Source of the DNA: Salvelinus alpinus
Taxonomy: Eukaryota; Chordata; Actinopteri; Salmoniformes; Salmonidae
Direction of reading: 5' to 3'
Assembly (NCBI RefSeq): GCF_045679555.1
Contig: NC_092094.1
Coordinates: forward strand, 18,871,905-18,935,904
Length of the DNA: 64,000 nt
Shown: piece by piece, positions 1 through 11,530 of the stretch
How the letters are laid out: every line of letters starts with the position of its first letter
Position numbering within the stretch: position 1 is the stretch's first letter
The notes under the pieces: model-generated
What the model was told of the DNA's origin: nothing
Seen by the model: only the letters and a program-made list of their open reading frames with translations
Databases searched by the model: none
Made by a program: the position numbers and the translations under genes

Positions 1-484
<484 letters not shown>

Positions 485-917
485 CCTAAATAATAATAAC
501 TATATATGGTAGGTCTACAATAACTATATACAGTAGGTCTGCTATAACTAAATGCATTAGGCATTCTATATACAGTAGGTCTGCTATAACTATATACAGT
601 GGGTCTATTATAACTATATACAGCAGGTATATTATAACTATACACAGTAGATCTACTATAACAATATACAGTAGGTCTGCTATAACTATATACAGTAGGT
701 CTGCTATAACTATACACAATAGGTCTGCTGTGACTATATGCAGTAGGCATTCTATAAACAGTAGGTCTGCTATAACTATATATAGTAGAGCAACTATAAC
801 TATATACAGTAGCTATGCTATAACTATACTATAGGTCTACTATAGTATATACAACAGGTCTACAAAAACAATATACAGTAGTCCTGTATATCAGTAGTCC
901 TGTATAGTAGTCCTGTA
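485..917. repeat. 24-bp minisatellite array, first block
   Basis: Degenerate tandem units of about 24 bp built on ACAGTAGGTCTRCTATAACT with a TATA spacer. Because 24 is divisible by 3 and the unit lacks stops in several frames, long low-complexity ORFs appear on both strands. These are not genes. The array starts directly where the Tc1 fragment stops, and it continues at 1294 after an inserted LTR-like element. Confidence 0.9.
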
Positions 918-1293
918 TATCACGGCCCCTCTGCATTGCAGGGGCGGTTCCTCCTGCAGGCAGAGGAGGGTCGTTAGTGATTGGAGCCACCTGGGCTCAG
1001 GGTATTTAAACTGCTTCACTAATCACTTCTCTCTCTCTCTCTCTGCTCCTCCAGGTATGATCCTGTTTTGTTTGTTCCTTTGTAGTTTTACATAGTTTTC
1101 ACTCAGTCATTTTCACACACAGATTCCCGCATCCCTGCACTTTACCCTACATTATGATACTTCCACACCTCATTCCTTTCTCTTTGTTTAAAGTTAATAG
1201 TTTTGGTTTAGAATAAAGAACCTTTTTAATTGGCCTATACCTGTTGTTCGTGTCCCCTCATTTTTGTCACAGGCTATGAGCCGGCCTGTGACA
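918..1293 (+). mobile_element. Probable solo LTR inserted in the minisatellite
   Basis: A unique 376-bp segment splits the minisatellite. Its ends are inverted: degenerate TATCACGGCC at the left and GGCCTGTGACA at the right, close to the TGTCAC...GTGACA ends of fish Gypsy LTRs. It holds a TATA-like box (GGTATTTAAA near 1000), a CT microsatellite (1027-1046) and a polyadenylation signal (AATAAA near 1213). No internal coding region is present, so a solo LTR is the likeliest reading. The exact family is not assigned. Confidence 0.6.
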
Positions 1294-2045
1294 ATATACA
1301 GTAGGTATACTATAACCATATACATTAGGCTTTCTAAATACAGTAGGTCTACTATAGCAATATACAGTAGGTATACTATAACCATATACATTAGGCTTTC
1401 TAAATACAGTAGGTCTACTATAACAATATACAGTAGGTCTACTATAACTATACACAGTAGGTCTACTATAACTATACACAGTAGGTCTACTATAACAATA
1501 CACAGTAGGTCTACTATAACTATACACAGTAGGTCTACTATAACTATACACAGTAGGTCTACTATAACTATACACAGTAGGTCTACTATAACTATACACA
1601 GTAGGTCTACTATAACAATACACAGTAGGTCTACTATAACAATACACAGTAGGTCTGCTATAACCATATACAGTAGGTCTGCTATAACTATATACAGTAG
1701 GTCTGCTATAACTATACACAATAGGTCTGCTGTGACTATCTGCAGTAGGCATTCTATAAACAGTAGGTCTGCTATAACTATATATAGTAGGTCTACTATA
1801 ACTATATACAGTAGTTATGCTATAACTATACTATAGGTCTACTATAGTATATACAACAGGTCTACAAAAACAATATACAGTAGGTATGCTATAACTATAT
1901 ACAGTATGTCTGCTATAACTATATACAGTAGGTCTACCATAACTACATACAGAAGGTCTGCTATGACTACATACAGTAGGATTGCTACAACTATATACAG
2001 CAGATCTGCTAAAACTATATACAGTATGTCTACTATAACTACAGG
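1294..2045. repeat. 24-bp minisatellite array, main block
   Basis: The most regular stretch, about 1410-1720, has a dozen or more 24-bp units that alternate AACTATACACAGTAGGTC with AACAATACACAGTAGGTC. The flanks are more diverged and contain longer higher-order units with GGCATTCTATAAACAG. The right edge touches the terminal inverted repeat of the Tc1 element that begins near 2046. Confidence 0.93.
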
Positions 2046-3072
2046 GGGGCAAAAAAGTATTTAGTCAGCCACCAATTGTGCAAGTTCTCCCACTTAAAAA
2101 GATGAGAGAGGCCTGTAATTTTCATCATAGGTACATTTCAACTATGACAGACAAAATGAGAAAAGAAATCCAGAAAATCACATTGTAGGATTTTTAATGA
2201 ATTTATTTGCAAATTATGGTGGAAAATAAGTATTTTGTCAATAACAAAAGTTTCTCAATACTTTGTTATATACCCTTTGTTGGCAATGACAGAGGTCAAA
2301 CGTTTTCTGTAAGTCTTCACAAGGTTTTCACACACTGTTGCTGGTATTTTGGCCCATTCCTCCATGCAGATCTCCTCTAGAGCAGTGATGTTTTGGGGCT
2401 GTTGCTGGGCAACACGGACTTTCAACTCCCTCCAAAGATTTTCTATGGTGTTGAGATCTGGAGACTGGCTAGGCCACTCCAGGACCTTGAAATGCTTCTT
2501 ACGAAGCCACTCCTTCGTTGCCCGGGCGGTGTGTTTGGGATCATTGTCATGCTGAAAGACCCAGCCACGTTTCATCTTCAATGCCCTTGCTGATGGAAGG
2601 AGGTTTTCACTCAAAATCTCACGATACATGGCCCCATTCATTCTTTCCTTTACACGGATCAGTCGTCCTGGTCCCTTTGCAGAAAAACAGCCCCAAAGCA
2701 TGATGTTTCCACCCCCATGCTTCACAGTAGGTATGGTGTTCTTTGGATGCAACTCAGCATTCTTTGTCCTCCAAACACGACGAGTTGAGTTTTTACCAAA
2801 AAGTTATATTTTGGTTTCATCTGACCATATGACATTCTCCCAATCTTCTTCTGGATCATCCAAATGCTCTCTAGCAAACTTCAGACGGGCCTGGACATGT
2901 ACTGGCTTAAGCAGGGGGACACGTCTGGCACTGCAGGATTTGAGTCCCTGGCGGCGTAGTGTGTTACTGATGGTAGGCTTTGTTACTTTGGTCCCAGCTC
3001 TCTGCAGGTCATTCACTAGGTCCCCCCGTGTGGTTCTGGGATTTTTGCTCACCGTTCTTGTGATCATTTTGA
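2046..3072 (-). mobile_element. Tc1-like transposon, truncated, inactive transposase
   Basis: The left end carries a Tc1 inverted repeat (GGGGCAAAAAAGTATTTAGTC) with an internal direct-repeat-like block to about 2250. The minus strand encodes transposase in two pieces: 3067-2804 (HTH region through WSDET) and 2752-2255 (catalytic core with HDNDPKHTA and [11 protein letters not shown], giving the second Asp and the Glu). An in-frame stop separates them. The 5' inverted repeat is missing, because the element ends in minisatellite at about 3073. Confidence 0.88.
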
Positions 3073-3560
3073 CCCTAAATAATAATAACTATATATGGTA
3101 GGTCTACAATAGCTATATACAGTAGGTCTGCTATAACTAAATGCATTAGGCATTCTATAAACAGTAGGTCTGTGATTACTACATACAGTAGGTCTATTAT
3201 AACAATATACAGTAGGTCTGATATAACTATATGCAGTAGAAATTCTATATAAAGTAGATCTATTATAACTATATACAGTAGGTATACTATAACTATATAC
3301 AATAGATCTACTATAACTACATACAGTAGGTCTGTTATGACTATATGCAGTAGGCATTCTATAAACAGTAGGTCTGCGATTACTACATACAGTAGGTCTA
3401 CTATGCTATATACAGCAAGTCTACAAAAACAATATACAGTATGTCTGCTATAACTATATACAGTAGTTCTACCATAACTATATACAGTAGGTCTACCATA
3501 TACAGTAGGTCTGCTATAACTATATACAGTAGGTACGCTATAACTCTATATAGTAGATCT
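3073..3560. repeat. 24-bp minisatellite array, right copy
   Basis: The same repeat family as 485-917, and nearly identical to it for the first ~110 bp as part of the 2,589-bp tandem duplication. Beyond that the two copies diverge in unit order. Bases 3561-3734 hold no recognised feature. Confidence 0.9.
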
Positions 3561-3734
3561 GCTTAATATTGTGTTTATGAAAAGCCAACTGACATTTACT
3601 CCTGAGGTGCTGACTTGCTGCACCCTCGACAACTACTGTGATTATTATTATTTGACCATGCTGGTCATTTATGAACATTTGAACATCTTGGCCATGTTCT
3701 GTTATAATCTCCACCCGGCACAGCCAGAAGAAGA

Positions 3735-3942
3735 CTGGCCACCCCTCATAGCCTGGTTCCTCTCTAGGTTTCTTCCTAGGTTTTGGCCTTTCTAGGGAGT
3801 TTTTCCTAGCCACCGTGCATCTACACCTGCATTGCTTGCTGTTTGGGGTTTTAGGCTGGGTTTCTGTACAGCACTTTGAGATATCAGCTGATGTACGAAG
3901 GGCTATATAAATACATTTGATTTGATTTGATTTATATTTTTG
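3735..3942 (+). repeat. LINE/SINE 3' tail ending in TTTGAT repeats
   Basis: A typical fish retroposon tail: a run reading CTTTCTAGGGAGTTTTTCCTAG, then CAGCACTTTGAGATATCAGC, then a terminal (TTTGAT)n. No coding part is attached, so it is a 5'-truncated insertion. Family assignment is from memory of salmonid repeats and is not verified. Confidence 0.75.
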
Positions 3943-3949
3943 TTCAGTA

Positions 3950-4070
3950 GAATTAGAGAGGGGGGAAAGAAAAAGAGTGTTGGAGAGAGAGAAGGGGGGA
4001 AAGGAGAGAGGGGGACGAGAGAGGGGGACGAGAGAGAGAGAGAGAGCGAGAGAGAGCAAGAAATTAAGTT
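3950..4070. repeat. Polypurine tract (A/G-rich)
   Basis: About 110 bp are almost purely A and G on the plus strand (GAGAGAG and GGGGGAAAG blocks). The antisense ORF across it is compositional. Bases 4071-4471 show no gene or repeat that I can name. Confidence 0.85.
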
Positions 4071-4471
4071 GGTTTAGTTTCATTTGTCATTCATGCCTGC
4101 ACTGGCCCAGGAAATAGCTGGAATATCTCCTCAGACACAGACACACAACTGTAACAGTGCCAACCAGCCCTCCTATTACCCCATGCTCATCACACACCCA
4201 GTGGAATAACAATGAACACAGCCACAGCATACCCCCTGGTAGAGGTTTGTGTTTGGCCTTTTCAAAAGTCACAAGCTTAGTTTAGCTCCAACAGCTACCC
4301 AGACCAAGGCCACTGGCGTTGATGACATTTCAGCCATCACTGGCATGACAGGACACCACACCCTCTACTGTCAACTTAAAGTATTGAAGCCACACACTGG
4401 ACAGACAGAAAGACCTATGTTTGTTTACAGACAGCCTCCATGTTCACTGAAAAGAAAGAGAATCAACTCAC

Positions 4472-5721
4472 AGATTCAGTGATGTAGGTCTGAACACCGT
4501 CGGCATACTGGAGGGCGTAGTTATCAGGGCCTGGAAGATTCCACCTAAAACCCAGTCATCATAGGCACTGTAACTACTGCAAGTGGACAAAGTAGTTGCT
4601 TGAACTCTACAAGGATAACATGAACACACACGCTCAGTCGCACAAACACACACAGACACTTACCCATCACAAACTTCCTTTATTACAGCAGAAAGGGGCT
4701 TTTTCTGTCAGGAGAAAAACATAGTTGTGGTCAATAAGCAGCAGAAGGTAAGAACTTATTTAGATATCATGCTTTCATTTTTGTAAACCATAGTGGATTA
4801 ACTATAGTACACTGGTCCTATGACCCTGAGCCTGCTGATCCAAGATAAACTCAAAGCTTTTACTTCCTCTATGCTGTTGACTTATGAGGCAACAGGGACA
4901 TTCAGTAGAGTGAATAAATAAGACAAACTGAGACAAACTACTTTAATGTCTACACTTCAATTGCCCTGTAATTTGTGGTATACATGGTGGTCAACCAATC
5001 AAAAGTGTTTGTGTACTGTGGTAGACCTATCACTGCCCTGTAATTTGTGGTCTGTAGGAGGTCAACCAATCAGAGGTTTTTGGTGAGGTCTGGTAGTCCA
5101 ATAGCAGTGCTTCTGAGGGACTTGCCGTTAGTTTTTTTCTCCCATGAAATGTCTACAGAACCAGCTTGTTCAAACTTCACAGGCACCCATATCTAACTAA
5201 AACCTTTTATTTAATTATGGCCTTGGTCTATTAACAGTTTGACATCCTAAACACCCAGCACATTAGCTCCCGAGTAGCACAGTGGTCTAAGGTACTGCAT
5301 CTCAGTGCTAGAGGCTTCACTACAGACCCTGGTTCGATTGCAGGCTGTATCACAACCGGATGTGATTGGGAGTCCCATAGGGCGGCACACAATTGGCCCA
5401 GCATCGTCAGGGTTAGTGTTTGGCCGGGGTAGGCCGTCATTGTAATGCCGAGGTGCATCAGCCCTTCATAAAGAACATTATTATCCCGCCCATCGCCGCT
5501 CAGTATTGCTACATATACCACAGCTCTAATACAACCCACAGGCTGCAATATGGATTCCTATTGTAACTTTCCACTTAGGCATTGACAGTACAGTAGATTT
5601 TCTAAACTCTCTGACTCAGGCTCCACTCCTGTGTTCTGATGCTTACCTGGTCCAGTTGAATGAGCTGAGGGTATGCCCCTGGCATCTGGATGGCAATCTT
5701 CACAATATCCTGTTGGGGCAT
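4472..5721 (-). CDS. elmo3: ELMO-family engulfment and cell motility protein, N-terminal exons (likely elmo3)
   Basis: Three coding exons lie on the minus strand: 5721-5647, 4704-4664 and 4544-4472. All have GT-AG borders, and the phases (0, 2, 0) join to 38 codons after exons two and three. The 63 residues start MPQQDIVKIAIQMPGAYPQL and include KKPLSAVIKEVCDG and YALQYADGVQTYITES, the conserved N-terminus of ELMO1/2/3, before the armadillo-like region. ELMO proteins bind DOCK GEFs to activate Rac in phagocytosis and migration. The rest of the gene is not in the 4.4 kb to the left, which is repeat-filled, so it must continue beyond the window. I assign elmo3 rather than elmo1/2 because human ELMO3 lies directly downstream of E2F4 on the same strand, as here. 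Protein similarity alone would not decide it. A non-coding first exon upstream is likely but not located. Confidence 0.85.
4961..5073. repeat. Two-copy direct repeat of about 70 bp
   Basis: TGCCCTGTAATTTGTGGT followed by GGTCAACCAATCA occurs at 4961-5005 and again at 5032-5073 with small differences. It lies in the first coding intron of the ELMO gene. No function is implied. Confidence 0.6.
5262..5450 (+). repeat. tRNA-derived salmonid SINE
   Basis: Starts CTCCCGAGTAGCACAGTGGT (A-box-like), then CTGGTTCGATTGCAGG (B-box-like), then the body GATTGGGAGTCCCATAGGGCGG and the tail GTAGGCCGTCATTG. It sits in the ELMO intron. Related copies are at 9050 (reverse), 13724 and 18608. Confidence 0.9.
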
Positions 5722-5802
5722 CTTGAAGTGTGTGTATGTGTGTCCTCCTAAGACTCTGAGAGATAAGGTCAAATGAGGTTAATATTACTATCAAATAATT
5801 CA

Positions 5803-8345
5803 CACAGTAAATTAGGATTTTTCTGTACGTTTCTGGCCTGACCAGATCAGCCCTGCCCTCGAGTCATTGGGGCTTTCATTTTCCAAATGAATTTGCTGAA
5901 CTTATATCTTCCTCTTTTAAGGTACTATGTCTACATCTGCTTCAGTGTGTACAGAAACATAGCCCTTTCTGTGCATAGGACTACATACAATTGAATACAA
6001 GGCCAGACACAGACAGACATACATACACAACCTCCATGGCACACATAGACATCCATTTCCTCCTCAGCTCACAGATGGGAGTCCCAGAGGAGAGGACAGT
6101 CAAGCTCTTTTCATACTCTCTCCAGCACATATGGAAACACTAAAGTTTTTTAAACAATTCTGCACATGCTTCAATTGATGAAAAGGGAAATATATGTGTG
6201 TGTGTGTGTGTGTCTGTCTCCCATTCATAGGTCAATGGAACTAACCTACAAAAAATATGTTATATTTTATTATTGGTGTTTAAGTGCCATTTCTGTCAAA
6301 ACATGGACACTTCCTCTTTCACCTGACAAACTGCACATAGTTTTCTAGAACCCTTCCATTTCAGTAGCCCTATGTCATCCCAAGTAGGTCAATAGATGTT
6401 AACTTGTAGCCTACTTTGCTAGCTGATCACATAACACTGTAATTACTGGAATGTCATAAGCTCTTCAGCCTTGGTATTTTGTTAAGACACATTGAAAGCA
6501 GAGCAGATTATGAATGACCATGATCACCACCAGTGTTTTGGCTTTGATGGAAACTCTAACCTGAAAATGTTCTCACTCACTTCATATACTAATACTCTTG
6601 AAGCCTTGTGAAAGACAATGCTCCTTCGACCCAAAACATTACTATACTAGCCTACTATTAATACAAGGCCATTATAATAATAAGCCTTTTGTGAACTAAC
6701 ACTCGCACTTTACTTTTTTCCCTCTTACTAGCAGTGACTTTGCTGATAGCTACTTTATTGAGGAAAATATTACTTACTATGACTGAGATATTTGGTTGTA
6801 CCACCTAGCTATCTTAAAATGAATGCACTAACTGTAAGTCGCACCGGATAAGAGTGTCTGCTAAATTACTAAAATGCTAAATGTAGGCTACATGACAGGC
6901 TGGCAGGGAGAGCAGTGTTTGGGTTTCCTAGGCTCTCTCCCCTGCCTGTCCCAGCATGCTTTGGGCTGCACCCTCCCTCCGCTACTACTGTAAGAGGAAG
7001 AGGTGCGAGAGAGAGAAAAAGAAAAGAGAATGTGTTGTATGAGTGTAGAGGTAATGTGTGAATCAGTGTCTCTGCATTTGTAAATCCTATATATGAATGG
7101 TATAACTACTGTTCACTCCTCTTATGTTTGTTGTGTAGTAAATATTTCACTTTTTATTTTCATAATTTTTAGTTGTTTCCTGTGAAGCACATTGCGTTGC
7201 ATTCCATGTTGGAAATGTGCTGTATAAATAAAGCTTGATTTGATTACAGTGAACCATATAGTAATAGTGCCCATGACCATATAGGGCTATGCATAAACGT
7301 GTATCCTCCTGTATCCCTTCTGTTAGCCTGCAGAACCAACACTGTGCCATGCCCCTTGACGCTGTAATAACCATCCCACCGCCTGTCCTCTTAGGGGGTG
7401 GGGAGGAGCTGGCCTTCAGCTCCCTGGAATTCCAATCCTGACAGACCACCTACAACTGCCACCACAAACACACACACTTTGAAGTCTGTTGTCATCCGCA
7501 CCACCACTTGAGAGGGGCTATTAGTGCCTGCGGCTTTACATTCTGGGTGCTGAGTAGAACTTTGTCAATGGCAGTTGTCGACACACTAGTGAAATTGATC
7601 CATGGCTCGAGAGCCAGCCCTTTTCTGTCGTGATTAATTGCAAATGTATGTCGAAACATTGAGGATTGCTTGTTACCTGACACTTTACAAAAATGGAATG
7701 GAAACTATTTTCTTTGCAGTAAGCCATTTCACAGCACATGCTAGCATACACTGAAAACGACTTTAAAAAAATACCCACCAATGAATTAAACTATTCATTA
7801 TGTAGGTTGATTCGAGTTGTTGTTTCACTCATATATAAAAGTTAGGGTGACTGACTATTGATGATGTCAACGCTCCTCAGCCCGTTTATCCTACTAGTTC
7901 GCCATAGACACAAAAAAGGACGAAACGGGTAACGTTAAAAAGATACAGGTAATGCTGAACTGGGGACCCGGGGGCCATTTGTATCAGGTTTACGAAACAG
8001 ATTTGTTCATTCTCGTTCGCACAGTTTAGCGAACAATCACAGAAAATATCTGGTTGAGTTGCACTTTTATTTGGCTCCTACCTGTTTGAAAATAAACGTT
8101 ACTGTCCTCGCGAAAGCGCCGAGATCGGGACTGGAAGCATTTGAAATCTCTCCCTAGAGAGGACGACAATAATCCGAGTGAATTATATTTCCAACTATCT
8201 TGGAGAACCTATCTGCCTAGGTGGAGAGGTTTCCAAAAAGTATTGACCATGCAAAGTTCCGGGTTGAGTTTAGTCACCCGCCCCCTGTAGGAAGCACTGT
8301 GTGTCGACCATAGACAGTAAAAAGAAGGTATAGAGTACCACAGTA
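5803..8345. other. Region upstream of the ELMO coding start; no gene recognised
   Basis: No coding exon is supported here. It probably contains the first non-coding exon and promoter of the minus-strand ELMO gene, but I cannot place them. Recognisable pieces are a TG microsatellite near 6196, a SINE tail near 6835-6880 (GGATAAGAGTGTCTGCTAAA) and a LINE-like tail near 7187-7250 (TGCTGTATAAATAAAGCTTG). Confidence 0.6.
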
Positions 8346-8359
8346 TGAATCATAACACC

Positions 8360-9030
8360 CATAAAACCTAGTGGTCAAACAGGGAAATGGTTCCAATCGT
8401 TTTTACACCATTCATTTTTCCCATAGGGGATTTTAGAAACACTTAAAATAAGGGCTGTGTAGGCTTACTGTGGTGTGACGTTTTGATAACCATGTAAATC
8501 CCTCTTGGACAAGGTCACTTTTATCAATATATTCACCTGTATTTACACCCAAAAATGTAAATGCTAATTAGTTGCTAATGTGGCTATCATAAAGAAATAC
8601 AAATGCCATGATGATCTGGACGAGACTGCCGAATCAAGGCAAAAGTAAAAACATCTCTGGATTAACTATGTTATCTAAATGTAGTTATGAATAAATTTGC
8701 AACATTTCTTTAAATTGACAATTCTGTGAACTGTCTTGTGCAAGTTTTAAATTGACACATTTCCTGTTAGCAAAGGGGTCAGCTGGAGATGACATGCAGG
8801 AGCTTGCAGGGATTTATAATTTTGCATAATGTCTACTTTGATGAAAATTAGCATTTTCGAATCTTAGAGTAAATAGAGTCGAATATATTGATAAAAGTCA
8901 CTTTGTCAGAGAGAGATTTACATGGTTATCAAAACGTCACGCCAGGGTAAGCCTATTTTAAGTGTTTCTAAAATTAGTGGTGGAAAATGATTGGAACCAT
9001 TTCCCTGTTTGACCACTTGGTTTTATGTTA
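8360..9030. mobile_element. Non-autonomous element with long imperfect terminal inverted repeats
   Basis: The left arm (8360 onward: CATAAAACCTAGTGGTCAAA, then GGAAATGGTTCCAATC) is the reverse complement of the right arm ending near 9029 (GGAACCATTTCCCTGTTTGA, CCACTTGGTTTTATG). The arms stay similar for over 150 bp, including TTGATAACCATGTAAATC against its inverse near 8925. There is no ORF. It is a MITE or foldback-type element of unknown superfamily. Confidence 0.75.
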
Positions 9031-9049
9031 AAAAAAAAAAAAAAGTATT

Positions 9050-9217
9050 TAACCTTTATTTAACTAGGCAAGTCAGTTAAGAACAAATTCTTATTGTTGT
9101 ATAGGACTCCTGATCACGGCCGGTTGTGATAGAGCCTGGATTCAAATCAGGGTGTCTGTAGTGACGCCTCCAGCACTGAGATGCAGTGCCTTAGACCACT
9201 GCGCCACTCGGGAGCCT
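9050..9217 (-). repeat. tRNA-derived SINE, reverse orientation
   Basis: Reads on the plus strand as CCTTTATTTAACTAGGCAAG (inverse of the common salmonid SINE tail) through CACTGCGCCACTCGGGAGCC (inverse of the SINE head). Its head abuts the broken end of the next Tc1 element. Confidence 0.88.
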
Positions 9218-9225
9218 CAGCCTCA

Positions 9226-10541
9226 AAATGAGGCTCAGTAGTGTGTGTGGCCTCCACGTGCCTGTATGACCTCCCTACAACGCCTGGGCATGCTCCTGAT
9301 GAGGTGGCGGATGGTCTCCTGAGGGATCTCCTCCCAGACCTGGACTAAAGCATCCGCCAACTCCTGGACAGTCTGTGGTGCAACGTGACGTTGGTGGATG
9401 GAGCGAGACATGATGTCCCAGATGTGCTCAATTGGATTCAGGTCTGGGGAACGGGCGGGCCAGTCCATAGCATCAATGCCTTCCTCTTGCAGGAACTGCT
9501 GACACACTCCAGCCACATGAGGTCTAGCATTGTCTTGCATTAGGAGGAACCCAGGGCCAACCGCACCAGCATATGGTCTCACAAGGGGTCTGAGGATCTC
9601 ATCTTGGTACCTAATGGCAGTCAGGCTACCTCTGGCGAGCACATGGAGGGCTGTGCGGCCCCCCAAAGAAATGCCACCCCACACCATGACTGACCCACCG
9701 CCAAACCGGTCATGCTGGAGGATGTTGCAGGCAGCAGAACGTTCTCCACGGTGTCTCCAGACTCTGTCACGTCGATCACATGTGCGAGTGAACCTGCTTT
9801 CATCTGTGAAGAGCACAGGGCGCCAGTGGCGAATTTGCCAATCTTGGTGTTCTCTGGCAAATGCCAAACGTCCTGCACGGTGTTGGGCTGTAAGCACAAC
9901 CCCCACCTGTGGATGTCGGGCCCTCATGGAGTCTGTTTCTGACCGTTTGAGCAGACACATGCACATTTGTGGCCTGCTGGAGGTCATTTTGCAGGGCTCT
10001 GGCAGTGCTCCTCCTTGCACAAAGGCGGAGGTAGCGGTCCTGCTGCTGGGTTGTTGCCCTCCTACGGCCTCCTCCACGTCTCCTGATGTACTGGCCTGTC
10101 TCCTGGTAGCGCCTCCATGCTCTGGACACTACGCTGACAGACACAGCAAACCTTCTTGCCACAGCTCGCATTGATGTGCCATCCTAGATGAGCTGCACTA
10201 CCTGAGCCACTTGTGTGGGTTGTAGACTCCGTCTCATGCTACCACTAGAGTGAAAGCACCGCCAGCATTCAAAAGTGACCAAAATATCAGCCAGGAAGCA
10301 TAGGAACTGAGAAGTGGTCTGTGGTCACCACCTGCAGAACCACTACATTATTGGGGGTGTCTTGCTAATTGCCTATAATTTCCACCTTTTGTCTATTCCA
10401 TTTGCACAACAGCATGTGAAATTTATTGTCAATCAGTGTTGCTTCCTAAGTGGACAGTTTGATTTCACAGAAGTGTGATTGACTTGGAGTTACATTGTGT
10501 TGTTTAAGTGTTCCCTTTATTTTTTTGAGCAGTGTATATAC
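9226..10541 (-). mobile_element. Tc1/mariner-type element, truncated and frameshifted
   Basis: Same family as the intact copy at 21838-23422, in opposite orientation. The right-hand terminal repeat (TTTTTTTGAGCAGTGTAT, ending near 10541) is present. The other end is lost just after the stop codon, where a SINE starts. Compared with the intact copy, the transposase has a 9-bp in-frame deletion near 10012 and an 8-bp deletion near 9927 that shifts the frame. The catalytic DESRF, QDNARPH and [11 protein letters not shown] motifs remain readable at 9235-9850. Confidence 0.93.
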
Positions 10542-10544
10542 AGT

Positions 10545-11530
10545 GGCTAGTGAAAGTATTCACCCCCCTTGGCATTTTTCCTACTTTGTTGCCTTACAAC
10601 CTGGAATTAAAATAGATTTTTGGGGGGTTTGTATCATTTGATTTACATAACATGCCTACAACTTTGAAGATGCAAAATATTTTTTTTATTGTGAAACAAA
10701 CAAGAAATAAGACCCCAAAAAACAAACTTGAGCGTGCATAACTATTCACCCCCCCAAAGTCAGTACTTTGTAGAGCCACCTTTTGCAGCAATTACAGCTG
10801 CAAGTCTCTTGGGGTATGACTCTATAAGCTTGGCACATCTAGCCACTGGGATTTTTTCCCATTCTTCAAGGCAAAACTGCCCCAGCTCATTCAAGTTGGA
10901 TGGGTTACGCTGGTGTACAGCAACCTTTAAGTCATACCACAGATTCTCAATTGGATTGAGGTCTGGGCTTTGACTAGGCCATTCCAAGACATTTAAATGT
11001 TTCCCCTTAAACCACTCAAGTGTTGCTTTAGCAGTATGCTTAGGGTAATTGTCCTGCTGGAAGGTGAACCTCCGTCCCAGTCTCAAATCTCTGGAAGACT
11101 GAAACAGGTTTCCCTGAAGAATTTCCCTGTATTTAGCACCATCCATCATTCCTTCAGTTCTGACCAGTTTCCCAGTCCCCGCCGATGAAAAACATCCCCA
11201 CAGCATGATGCTGCCACCACCACGCTTCACTGTGGGGATGGTTTTCTCGGGGTGATGAGAGGTGTTGGGTTTGCGCCAGATATAGTGTTTTCCTTGATGG
11301 CCAAAAAGCTACATTTTAGTCTCATCTGACCAGAGTACCTTCTTCCATATGTTTGGGGAGTCTCCCACATGCCTTTTGGTGAACGCCAAACAAGTTTGCT
11401 TATTTTTTTCTGGTCACTCTTCCGTAAAGCCCAGCTCTGTGGAGTGTACGGCTTAAAGTGGTCATATGGACAGATACTCCAATCTCCGCTGTGGAGCGTT
11501 GCAGCTCTTTCAGGGTTATCTTTGGAAGCT
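10545..11530 (-). mobile_element. Tc1-like element A, 3' half (catalytic region), chimeric
   Basis: Begins with the inverted repeat CAGTGGCTAGTGAAAGTATT. The minus-strand reading at 11230-10760 carries [16 protein letters not shown] and [11 protein letters not shown]. The upstream part at 11530-11227 is out of frame. The element stops abruptly at about 11530, where sequence of a second Tc1 family begins. Confidence 0.85.

Noticed and set aside
1400-1730. Regularly spaced repeats that resemble a CRISPR array
   Set aside because: The units are contiguous with no unique spacers, the DNA is vertebrate, and no cas gene is present. It is a minisatellite.
1194-1836. Overlapping 160-190 codon ORFs on both strands with YSRS/TITI-type repeats
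   Set aside because: They arise because the minisatellite unit is 24 bp (8 codons) and has no stop in several frames. No start context, splice pattern or family similarity is seen.
3538-4083. 181-codon minus-strand ORF
   Set aside because: It crosses a LINE tail and a polypurine tract, and its composition explains the open frame.
9530-10174. 214-codon plus-strand ORF
   Set aside because: It is the antisense shadow of the Tc1 transposase on the minus strand. The same shadow appears opposite the intact copy near 22200-22864.
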